Below the pieces are notes generated by a model that saw only the letters and a list, made by a program, of their open reading frames with translations, did not search any database and was not told the DNA's origin. DNA of 24,081 bases, taken from IMG/VR virus record IMGVR_UViG_3300028025_000928, positions 1 to 24,081 of that record; one strand, 5' to 3'. The stretch is from a virus. The translations under genes and the position numbers were made by a program. This document shows positions 6,136 to 13,418 of the stretch, one piece after another. Position 1 is the stretch's first letter; each line of letters starts with the position of its first letter.

Positions 6136-7016
6136 TACACCCAGATAAGGTCTACCTCGATGCTCTAAAGAATATTTTAGAGAACGGTGAAGACCGCCCA
6201 GATCGAACCGGAGTTGGTACACGTAGTATCTTTGGACTCCAAATGCGTTTTAATTTAGAAGACGGCTTCCCTGCTATTACTACAAAAAAGTTAGCATGGA
6301 AAGCTGTTGTATCTGAATTACTTTGGTTCATTGAAGGTAGCGGTGATGAATATCGTCTGCGTGAAATTTTACACGGAGATCGTTATTCTGAGAAGAGAAC
6401 TATCTGGACTGATAATGCAGAAGCCGACTACTGGGTTAAACGTAAACTCCAAAGACATCCCGGTGACCTAGGTCGTGTGTATGGTGTACAATGGCGTAGA
6501 TGGCGCAAGCCGTTGATTCGTATCAACAAGGTTATTCTACAAAATCACGATCAGCTATTAGAGCTCATTGATGGTATTAAGTCTGATCCGTACAGCCGTA
6601 GACATATTATTACAGCATGGAACCCAGGTGAACTTGACTTAATGGCATTGCCGCCATGTCATATGATGGCACAGTTCTATGTTAATAATGGAAAGTTAAG
6701 TTGCCAGATGTATCAGCGAAGTGCTGATATGTTTCTTGGAGTGCCATTTAACATCGCTAGCTACGCATTGTTTACACATATGATAGCGCAGGTCTGCAAT
6801 TTAGAAGTTGGAGAGTTGATTATTACTCTAGGCGATGCCCATATCTATAACAATCACTTTGAACAAGTTAAAGAACAACTCAAACGTGAACCAAAGCCAT
6901 TAGCTACGTTACAGTTAAATTCAGAAATTGAAAGTATTACTGAGTTTGAAATGGAAGATATTGAGTTAGTCGGTTATGAAAGCCACGAAGCTATTAAAGC
7001 TCCAATGGCTCGTTAA
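6132..7016 (+). CDS. thyA: Thymidylate synthase (ThyA family)
   Basis: Converts dUMP to dTMP with methylene-tetrahydrofolate as carbon donor, supplying thymidine nucleotides for phage DNA synthesis. The catalytic Cys is C176 in MALPPCHM. Phosphate-binding arginines are R25 in DRTGVGT, R156/R157 in SRRHI and R196 in QRSAD. N207 in PFNIASY and H237/Y239 in DAHIYNNH complete the nucleotide site. At 294 aa it is longer than the E. coli enzyme (264) and near T4 Td (286); the extra length is mainly a basic insert around residues 95-125. The C-terminus reads APMAR, where most family members end in Val or Ile, an oddity because this end closes over the active site. It is coupled to the upstream gene by ATGA. 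Its stop shares TTAA with the stop of the opposing tail-fibre gene. No intron is seen, unlike T4 td. Confidence 0.97.
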   Translation: MIHPDKVYLDALKNILENGEDRPDRTGVGTRSIFGLQMRFNLEDGFPAITTKKLAWKAVVSELLWFIEGSGDEYRLREILHGDRYSEKRTIWTDNAEADYWVKRKLQRHPGDLGRVYGVQWRRWRKPLIRINKVILQNHDQLLELIDGIKSDPYSRRHIITAWNPGELDLMALPPCHMMAQFYVNNGKLSCQMYQRSADMFLGVPFNIASYALFTHMIAQVCNLEVGELIITLGDAHIYNNHFEQVKEQLKREPKPLATLQLNSEIESITEFEMEDIELVGYESHEAIKAPMAR

Positions 7017-8287
7017 ACTACTAATACTTCAATAACCCCAAAGCCCTCGGATTGAGTTCCCAGGGCTTTTCCTATTACAGAACCTTCTTGAGCATGTGGT
7101 GCCCAACTTGCGGCATGACCTGGGTAGGTACTAGTTACTAATAGATCACCTTTGTTTATAGTCCCTACAACTTTACACAAAACTCGACCTTTTAAGGCAA
7201 TAAAGGGGTGAGTTTCATCGGTTCCAGCCTCTGAATTCATCATATAGGCAGGGTTTTTAGACACTATGCCCGCTACCCTTGTATCTGCATATTTGTCAGT
7301 TACAGTAACTTCTTTATCACCGCCAATTATTAGAACTGTTCCGTATTCATAGACTGCATCGGCTTCATAGCGTTCTGCCAAATCAGCGTAACGTGCTCTC
7401 GATGCTGTAGTGTCCAAAACACCAGAACTAGGATTAAAAGTAATTCCCGAACTCTTGTAGGCAGTATTAGTAACTGTGTTAATAAATGGAACCCAGTATG
7501 TTGCATTAGTATTAGTAGTCTCGGCACTAATACCAGAACTGGCAGTTGCAACATCGGCATGCAGTGCATTTAACGCTTCGGCGGCAGTACCCCAAAAATA
7601 ACTGCTAGTGGTTAGTCCAGTGACTTCACTTCTAGATGATCCTGTTACAGGATCAGCCCCTTGTAATGTAATACCTTTTGCAATCTTTGTAAAAGTAGCA
7701 GTCCTAGAAGCATAAGATGGAGGAGTAGTATAAGCATCGTCCATATCATATGTCTCAGCCGATACTATAGCAATCACTTCATCATTGGTACCCAATACTG
7801 CTTTAATATTAAAAACTGGAATGTCGGGTGTTAAAACATTATATTCAAAATCACTTCGCCATTGGGCTTTTATGTTAGCTCCTGTTGCAGGTCCGACAGT
7901 GACATATTCTACACCGCTCCAAATTTTTAACTGACCGCTTATTAAATCATACCATAACTGTCCTTGGTCGACGTCTGTTGGAGCAGTTTCACTTGAATTT
8001 AATTTCGATAAAGGTTTAAATTTTGCGGCTACAGTTCCGCTAGCTTCTGCATAACAAACGTTTAAAGTGTTGTCTGAAGTATTATACCAAGTTTGGCCAA
8101 TTAGTGGACTTGCTGGCGGAGTTGGATTTGAAAAATTTTCTAATAATTTTAAAAAGTTTTCATTCTGTATTTCACCGTAGCCTGAATAGTTTCTGCCTAC
8201 GAAGATTAGATCAGTCGTCTGATCTACTGATGCATCCTGGACTATTGTAAGTTGCTGACCGTTAGTTTTGTTTATAATGTATGGCAT
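7013..8287 (-). CDS. Tail-fibre paralogue A with GRV-type C-terminal cap, 424 aa
   Basis: A probable structural tail-fibre or baseplate-attached protein, third of three paralogues. The N-terminal module (about 1-130) has the shared pattern: a strand, then VGRNYSGYGE, FLKLLENF, GQTWYNT, and a second GQLWYDL-LKIWSG unit. A third module has DEVIAIVSAETYDM (about 170-185). The middle is Thr/Ser/Ala-rich. The C-terminal domain (about 310-424) has YEYGTVLIIGG, RVAGIVS, PAYMMNS, GRVLCKVVG, KGDLLVTS, PGHA, VIGKALG and IEVLVV. From memory this resembles the beta-rich end domain of many T4-like cyanophage fibre proteins. AAGGAA sits shortly before the ATG. The gene ends tail to tail with thymidylate synthase. 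No membrane segment or signal peptide is seen. Receptor or chaperone-like function is inference. Confidence 0.82.
   Translation of the reverse strand: MPYIINKTNGQQLTIVQDASVDQTTDLIFVGRNYSGYGEIQNENFLKLLENFSNPTPPASPLIGQTWYNTSDNTLNVCYAEASGTVAAKFKPLSKLNSSETAPTDVDQGQLWYDLISGQLKIWSGVEYVTVGPATGANIKAQWRSDFEYNVLTPDIPVFNIKAVLGTNDEVIAIVSAETYDMDDAYTTPPSYASRTATFTKIAKGITLQGADPVTGSSRSEVTGLTTSSYFWGTAAEALNALHADVATASSGISAETTNTNATYWVPFINTVTNTAYKSSGITFNPSSGVLDTTASRARYADLAERYEADAVYEYGTVLIIGGDKEVTVTDKYADTRVAGIVSKNPAYMMNSEAGTDETHPFIALKGRVLCKVVGTINKGDLLVTSTYPGHAASWAPHAQEGSVIGKALGTQSEGFGVIEVLVV
7040..7070 (+). terminator. Possible terminator of the + strand operon, inside the opposing gene
   Basis: AAAGCCCT (7040-7047) and AGGGCTTT (7062-7069) form an 8-bp stem with a 14-nt loop, and the final T residues run to 7070. 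It lies 24 bases after the thymidylate synthase stop and within the last codons of the opposing tail-fibre gene. The T tract is short (4), so termination would be modest. On the - strand no T tract follows. Confidence 0.45.
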
Positions 8288-8297
8288 TTAATATTCC

Positions 8298-9287
8298 TTA
8301 TGGAACAATATTGAGAGAAGTTGATGTAGACCACAGCCACGATGCTGTTGCAGTAGTATATGGATATCCATTCAAAGGTTCCCACCAAAATGGTCCGTAT
8401 AAGTTAGTAAGATAAAACTTTCTAACAGATGTTTGTGTATTATAAACACATACTACAGATGCTGTAGAATTTGGCAAATATGTACTTGTCGAAAACATCT
8501 TTGCAAGATCAGCAGCAATAGCACGATTAGCATCATTATAAGCTACAAGATTAGTAGTGGTGTTAGTAGAAGTGTAAGATCCATAAGGGGTTATATTGTA
8601 ATATGCCGATAAATCGGTATTAGGATGATTTCTAACATTCCATCCGTTAATAAAAATATTACCTTTAACATCTAAATCTTTAAAGATAGTAACACCTTCA
8701 CCAATTGACTGAGTAGATGGAATTCCAAGTAATACCGTTGAAGAACTTGCCTCCATTGTAAACGAAGAAGTTGAAATTAAGCCTATATAACTTCCGTAAG
8801 AATTAATTAAACTAACTTTTTGAGTAATTTTTGAAGTGTTATCCCTAATAGGAACTTGAGAAGGCAATATGCCAAACGTTCCTAATAACCCAGAAGCAGA
8901 AGGACCTACTAAATTATAGCTGTTACCATCCCATACTTTTAACTGACTATTAACTGTGTCGTACCAAAAGTCGCCTGTACTAGTTGTTACTGGAGCTGTT
9001 CCGCTAACATGAGAGCCATAAGTTGGCTGAAAAGAAGTACCATCATAGACTGTAAGTCTTTTAGTAGTTTTATTAAACCATAATTGTCCAGTCTGTGGAC
9101 TTCTAGGTTGTTCTGTTGCCGGCGATGCAAAACTAGTCAACAATCTAACTAGGTTAGTATTATAATATTCGCCGTAGTTATTAACGTTCTTGCCTATTAA
9201 ATCTAGGCTAGTAGAATAGCTATCAACATCACCTACTGCGATAGTCGATAAAACAGTTCCGTCATTGTTGTATATAGTATAGGCCAT
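8298..9287 (-). CDS. Tail-fibre paralogue B, short form, 329 aa
   Basis: Shares the N-terminal module of its two neighbours: TSLDLIGKNVNNYGE, a Leu-rich helix with LLTSFASP, GQLWFNK-LTVYDG, then a second unit FWYDT-LKVWDG ending VGP. The third module reads SYIGLISTSSF. The remaining part is Ser/Thr/Asn/Tyr-rich beta-like sequence with neither the collar domain of paralogue C nor the GRV-type cap of paralogue A. It ends in an aromatic-rich stretch (GPFWWEPLNG) that may be a short tip. It starts 1 base after the stop of the upstream gene (TAAAATG) with only a weak ribosome binding site, so it is probably coupled. A truncated or streamlined copy of the family is likely. Confidence 0.8.
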   Translation of the reverse strand: MAYTIYNNDGTVLSTIAVGDVDSYSTSLDLIGKNVNNYGEYYNTNLVRLLTSFASPATEQPRSPQTGQLWFNKTTKRLTVYDGTSFQPTYGSHVSGTAPVTTSTGDFWYDTVNSQLKVWDGNSYNLVGPSASGLLGTFGILPSQVPIRDNTSKITQKVSLINSYGSYIGLISTSSFTMEASSSTVLLGIPSTQSIGEGVTIFKDLDVKGNIFINGWNVRNHPNTDLSAYYNITPYGSYTSTNTTTNLVAYNDANRAIAADLAKMFSTSTYLPNSTASVVCVYNTQTSVRKFYLTNLYGPFWWEPLNGYPYTTATASWLWSTSTSLNIVP

Positions 9288-9288
9288 T

Positions 9289-11034
9289 TTATGTCTTTAT
9301 ATGATAATAAATTGGAGCTCCGTTAGTTCCAGATACTGTAGCAGTTGTTAAATTAGGAATTCTAAATTTTCCAAAAGAAGCTGTACCGTAGGTAGTTCCG
9401 ATGAGTGCAAACAAACTTGTATAAGTTGTTGCAGTATGCTCTGATCCATCGCAGTATAACCAACCTGTATACGGGCCAGGTGTAATGTAACCGATGATCA
9501 TACCCGGTGAAATTAAATTAGTATATACATCTGATAAGAAATCACGTTTACTAATCTGTTCTAATCCAGTGGTTGCACCCGATGCAGTGTTTAATACCAT
9601 CAATGTCTGCGTAGCGGTTGTCGATGTTGTAACAGATTGAGCAGAAATTAGTGTAGAAGATGCCGTAGTAACCAACGTAACATTGGCAGCACCGTTAAAT
9701 TGTACAGGAGCCTGTGTGGTCATTTGTCCACTTATTTGGAAAGCTCTTACAGTTTCCAATGTAGTAGCAGTTGTGACACTACCATAAATTCTAACATAAG
9801 TTGTAGAGCTACCAATATTTCTTACATATACGCTTTCAAAAGGTTTGCTTGCAGATCCTAAATCTGTAGTCGAATTGATCGGAACAACATCTCCAACAGT
9901 TACAGATGACGCAGTCGATAATTCTGTTCTACCATATATAGTTAAGTTTCCTAAAACGGTTGCATTACCTGCAACAGTAGTAGATCCTCCTAGATCAAGT
10001 ACAGATGTTGCTGAACTGGCTGCTGATATTGTTAAATTTTCTTTGAATGTACCACTACCATTAACAGTTAATGCAACACCACTAACGGTGCTAGTATTAA
10101 TCGCAACTGTACCCAAGAAGCTATCAAACTTAATATAGGATCTGTTGTGGATTCCAACTTTAAATATAGAGCTGTTGTTATCAAAATTAATAACAGCACC
10201 AGTTGTTGTTGTATAAATTTGTATTTCTTTGCCGTTTTGTCTCTTAACAAACAGTCCTTGAGGAGATTCTACGATCAATGACCCAGCATGTGTCTGGCGC
10301 TGAGAAGTTGGCCAAACATTTTTTAATACTTCACTGGCTTGTATATAGATGCCATTAGAAATTTCTAATGCTTTTGCTCTATCTGCAAGCCCGTTAAACT
10401 GTGCGGCAACTCGAGTAGTAAGATTAATACCAGGACTTAGATTGGCAAAACCATCAATGACTGTTCTAGGAGTAAATTCATGATATGCAATGATTGCAAT
10501 AACTTTACCGTTAACCCAATTTAAGATTACAGGATATGTTCCGCCGGTATTACTTATTAAATCTACCGATTCAGTACCAGTTTTATTACTGCCGGTTGAA
10601 ACATTAGGTCCTACTAGTGTCCAGGTATTACCATATCTAATTTTAAGTTGGCTATTTCCAGTATCAACCCACATATCTCCGTCAATTAAATTTTGACTAT
10701 ATTCTATGCTAGGATCATTTGCTTGTTGGTAAATGCCGTTAGCACTAGGCCAACGAGCACTAGTCGGAGCACCGTTATTAACACGGAGAACTTTGCGATT
10801 TGGATTGCTGGTATCATACCATAATTGGCCTTCAATCGGATTTAACGGCGCATTAGGACTGGCAAAGTTTTCTAATAACTTTAAAAAATCTTGAGCAATG
10901 GCTTCTCCATAGGCAACATAACCAGGTCCTACAAGATCTAAACTAGTACTATAATTATTTTTTATAGGACCGTTAATGGTAATAGTATTAGTTTTACTAG
11001 GATCTGAAAAATTTAGTGTATATTGTGTCGCCAT
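9289..11034 (-). CDS. Tail-fibre paralogue C with C-terminal tail-collar domain, 581 aa
   Basis: The largest of three paralogues. The N-terminal module holds TSLDLVGPGYVAYGE, FLKLLENFASP, GQLWYDT, then GDMWVDT-LKIRYG ending VGP (about 1-145). It is followed by the KVIAIIAYHEF module (about 175-190), a long Ser/Thr/Val beta-rich shaft (about 250-500), and a phage tail-collar domain at about 507-581. The collar has the family pattern PGMIIGYI, GWLYCDG, YTSLFALIGTTYG and FRIPNL. Tail-collar domains occur at the distal ends of short tail fibres such as T4 gp12, so this protein is probably a receptor-contacting or tip fibre. GGGA lies upstream of the ATG, in the stop region of the preceding gene, 2 bases away. 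The product is expected in the virion. Confidence 0.87.
   Translation of the reverse strand: MATQYTLNFSDPSKTNTITINGPIKNNYSTSLDLVGPGYVAYGEAIAQDFLKLLENFASPNAPLNPIEGQLWYDTSNPNRKVLRVNNGAPTSARWPSANGIYQQANDPSIEYSQNLIDGDMWVDTGNSQLKIRYGNTWTLVGPNVSTGSNKTGTESVDLISNTGGTYPVILNWVNGKVIAIIAYHEFTPRTVIDGFANLSPGINLTTRVAAQFNGLADRAKALEISNGIYIQASEVLKNVWPTSQRQTHAGSLIVESPQGLFVKRQNGKEIQIYTTTTGAVINFDNNSSIFKVGIHNRSYIKFDSFLGTVAINTSTVSGVALTVNGSGTFKENLTISAASSATSVLDLGGSTTVAGNATVLGNLTIYGRTELSTASSVTVGDVVPINSTTDLGSASKPFESVYVRNIGSSTTYVRIYGSVTTATTLETVRAFQISGQMTTQAPVQFNGAANVTLVTTASSTLISAQSVTTSTTATQTLMVLNTASGATTGLEQISKRDFLSDVYTNLISPGMIIGYITPGPYTGWLYCDGSEHTATTYTSLFALIGTTYGTASFGKFRIPNLTTATVSGTNGAPIYYHIKT
9292..9516 (-). other. Tail-collar domain segment
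   Basis: About 75 C-terminal residues of paralogue C match the tail-collar pattern: PGMIIGYI, then WLYCDG, then a Tyr/Leu/Phe helix (TSLFALIGTTYG), then FRIPNL. Boundaries are approximate. It marks the likely distal, trimeric end of the fibre. Confidence 0.75.
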
Positions 11035-11036
11035 GA

Positions 11037-11687
11037 TTAGTTCCCAATATTACTCAAACTCTGAATTCGTATTGTATAATCAATTTGAATCAATCTATTC
11101 AATGATTTTTGTACAGGGTGGAAAATAACGTGAGTTAAAAGCATGCCAGTATTAGGACCTTCGGTGCTAAATGATTTTAAACCTAATTCATCAAATACAT
11201 AAGCACCCTCAGAATTAGTTGCATTGTCAAATGCAGCTTGATCATTAGGTTCACCAAAGTCTAATAAACAACTTACTAAAACATCTGTATAAGCAACACC
11301 TGCAATGTGTCTTGTTTCCATAAAGTTTCTTGCAGGATCTAGGGAATAAGTCTGTTTAGCATCAACAGTTTTGTAGTAAGTTTGATTATATAAAGCAGCA
11401 ACATTACCAGTATTGTTAGGAGTTAAGTAAGTAATAATTCCCGTTGGATCGACTCTAGTACCACCATTACCAAATACCATTTCTGCAATAGTGCCCTCTC
11501 CTTGATTTGCTATACTCTGTGCCAATGCAATAGAGAAATTTTCGTAGTGAATAGCATTTCTTTTATTAATAAAGACTTCTTTAGTAGTAGGGTCATAGAT
11601 TTTAATATGGCCTTGAATGCTGACACTGCCAGCTTCATTAGGTTTAGAAGGGGCGGGTGCTATAGGATCTTTTGGTAAATTGCTCAT
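11037..11687 (-). CDS. Probable virion structural protein, 216 aa
   Basis: The frame is open to an upstream ATG at 11702 (221 aa), but I choose ATG 11687. GGAAG lies 8 bases before it, and a late-type box (11708-11715) would start the transcript near 11702, leaving the longer start without a leader. The first 25 residues are Pro-rich and probably flexible. The rest is a compact domain with GHIKIYDPTTKEVFINKRNA, ALAQSIANQGEG, MVFGNGGT and a YTIRIQSL C-terminus. From memory similar proteins occur in T4-like marine phages, often called virion structural proteins. It sits between the protease and three fibre paralogues on the same strand, supporting a tail-related role. No enzyme motif is seen. 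Confidence 0.75.
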   Translation of the reverse strand: MSNLPKDPIAPAPSKPNEAGSVSIQGHIKIYDPTTKEVFINKRNAIHYENFSIALAQSIANQGEGTIAEMVFGNGGTRVDPTGIITYLTPNNTGNVAALYNQTYYKTVDAKQTYSLDPARNFMETRHIAGVAYTDVLVSCLLDFGEPNDQAAFDNATNSEGAYVFDELGLKSFSTEGPNTGMLLTHVIFHPVQKSLNRLIQIDYTIRIQSLSNIGN

Positions 11688-11707
11688 GTTTTTATCTTCC
11701 ATACTGA

Positions 11708-11715
11708 TATTTATC
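11708..11715 (-). promoter_or_regulatory. Late-promoter-like box GATAAATA
   Basis: On the - strand GATAAATA matches the T4 late box TATAAATA at 7 of 8 positions. It lies in the only sizeable gap (about 47 bases) of the - strand cluster. Expected transcription start is near 11702. It would drive the 216-aa protein and the three fibre paralogues separately from the upstream giant gene. Confidence 0.5.
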
Positions 11716-11734
11716 CATATAATTTATTCGTATT

Positions 11735-13417
11735 TTAACTTCCGTATCTGTAAATTTTAGGTCTCGGCCAAGCTAATCCTGTACTAGGACGAAGGCCTTG
11801 ATTTACTTTAGGACCTACTTGTCCTGCTTCAGGACGTTCTTTATAAAAATATAAAAATCTATTAGTAGATCCTTGAAGATCAGTGAAATCCGAGGGGCCA
11901 CCTGTACCTGCTGTAATCTGATTAGTCTTAGCGTGAGTATGGATATACTCTACAGCCAAAGATTGATTTAATCTAGGCCAAGTTTCTGCTAGACATGCTA
12001 ACACTCCGGCTACTTGAGGGCTTGCCATTGAAGTTCCGCTGTATTTGGTTATATAGTATGAAGTATCTCTTAGATCATTAGAATAGACGCCTAACGTAGA
12101 ATTTACGCTACTCATTATGAATCTACCAGGAGCATAAACATTTACTCTAGGGCCGCAGTTGCTTGAAACTACTTTTGAATCATCGAATAAAGAACTTATG
12201 GCACCAACTGTTACAGCATTTTCTACAGATGTTATTGTTCCTCGCATATAATAATAATCAGTTACGCCAGCGGTAAAATAATTGTTATAGTCATCAGAAG
12301 TTGAAACAGACGGGTTTGCAATTTTAGAATAAGCATTACCTGCGGCGCCAACAACAATAACACCAGCGTTCATCAAATCAATTAAGTCTTGTTCAGTGCT
12401 TGTATTTCTTCTACTAGTAAAAGTAAACCCGCCTGAGTTAAAAATTCCATACCCTAAAAGTTGAGATGAAGTAAATGGTCCGCTAAAAGTATTTCCTCTA
12501 TATCTAACGGTGGTAATTTCAGTAATATTAACACTATCAAATACTCCGTAACTATGATTTGTTATTGTAGGATTTTTAACTCCTGTAATAGGATTAACAG
12601 ACTTACGCTGATGCCATACTTTTATATAATCTGTAAGGAAAGACGAATATCCAGGGAAAAAAGTTGCATTAGGGTTAGTAGAATAAGGATTTATATTATA
12701 GATATTTGCATCATGCGCCCAACCTTGTGTATTACCTGCAAGTATTCCAGCAACGTGAGCTCCGTGGTCATTATCAGATGTTCTGGCAGAGTAACCGTTA
12801 CTATCGGTAAAGGGATAAGTTGGGTCAACATAAGGTCCGTACTGATAAACTGTTCGAGATGGATCTACTGTTCCGACTACTAAAGAATCAAGTTCAAACC
12901 AGTTGTATTGATTTACTCGTGAGCCGCCCGTGCCGTTAACATTAACTGCAAATTCAGGATGATCGGGATTCATATGTCCGTCTACAACTACTACATCAAC
13001 GTGTTTTCCACTAGCAGTTACATTGATGGTACCGGAGGCATTGGGAACTCCGTTTGATCCCCAACTGGCTCGTTGTTGGCCTTCAACTGATCTTAAGAGG
13101 CCCCAATTCTTATACGTAGACGATACCGAATTAGATTTATTCCAAAAAGTACTAGACTGCGTCCAGCTTGGTCGAAGTTCTAGCCCCTCTTCTTCAAGAG
13201 ATAATTCAACTGCCATGACCCTAGGATCTTTTCGAATTAACTCAGCTTCATCGCTGGTTAATCTATAATGAGTATTTCTACTAACTGGTCGACGGATAGC
13301 TACAGGAACTGCCCTATCTGGAATGAAGAGGGCGCCACCTGGGGTTTCTAAATCGTCATAAAAAGAATCTAGATCCTCATGTTTGTGTAAAGTTACAACA
13401 TATTCGCGCTCTTGCAT
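11735..13417 (-). CDS. Subtilisin-like serine protease (S8 family) with propeptide-like N-terminus
   Basis: A 560-residue endopeptidase with a complete subtilase triad: D146 in DVVVVDGHM, H218 in DNDHGAHVAGI and S463 in GTSMASPQVAG, plus the oxyanion Asn N361 in GAAGN. Residues about 4-75 (REYVVTL to VMAVEL) read like an inhibitor-I9 propeptide that folds the enzyme and is then cleaved. There is no signal peptide, so it is probably not exported by Sec; a virion or intracellular role fits better. Relative to typical S8 enzymes there is an insert of about 50 residues between D146 and H218, and a Ser/Thr/Tyr-rich one before N361. The gene sits among tail-fibre genes with 1 base to the upstream fibre gene, and the GGA-type ribosome binding site is weak. 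Likely tasks are processing of fibre or adhesin proteins, or digestion of host surface proteins. Substrate unknown. Confidence 0.92.
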   Translation of the reverse strand: MQEREYVVTLHKHEDLDSFYDDLETPGGALFIPDRAVPVAIRRPVSRNTHYRLTSDEAELIRKDPRVMAVELSLEEEGLELRPSWTQSSTFWNKSNSVSSTYKNWGLLRSVEGQQRASWGSNGVPNASGTINVTASGKHVDVVVVDGHMNPDHPEFAVNVNGTGGSRVNQYNWFELDSLVVGTVDPSRTVYQYGPYVDPTYPFTDSNGYSARTSDNDHGAHVAGILAGNTQGWAHDANIYNINPYSTNPNATFFPGYSSFLTDYIKVWHQRKSVNPITGVKNPTITNHSYGVFDSVNITEITTVRYRGNTFSGPFTSSQLLGYGIFNSGGFTFTSRRNTSTEQDLIDLMNAGVIVVGAAGNAYSKIANPSVSTSDDYNNYFTAGVTDYYYMRGTITSVENAVTVGAISSLFDDSKVVSSNCGPRVNVYAPGRFIMSSVNSTLGVYSNDLRDTSYYITKYSGTSMASPQVAGVLACLAETWPRLNQSLAVEYIHTHAKTNQITAGTGGPSDFTDLQGSTNRFLYFYKERPEAGQVGPKVNQGLRPSTGLAWPRPKIYRYGS

Positions 13418-13418
13418 T

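Noticed and set aside
9845-10138. 97-aa open frame on the + strand inside fibre paralogue C
   Set aside because: Val/Pro/Leu-rich low complexity that mirrors the Thr/Ser-rich fibre on the other strand.
12554-12883. 109-aa open frame on the + strand inside the protease gene
   Set aside because: Cys/Ile/Arg-rich composition typical of an antisense shadow, no ribosome binding site, fully inside a gene with a complete catalytic motif set.
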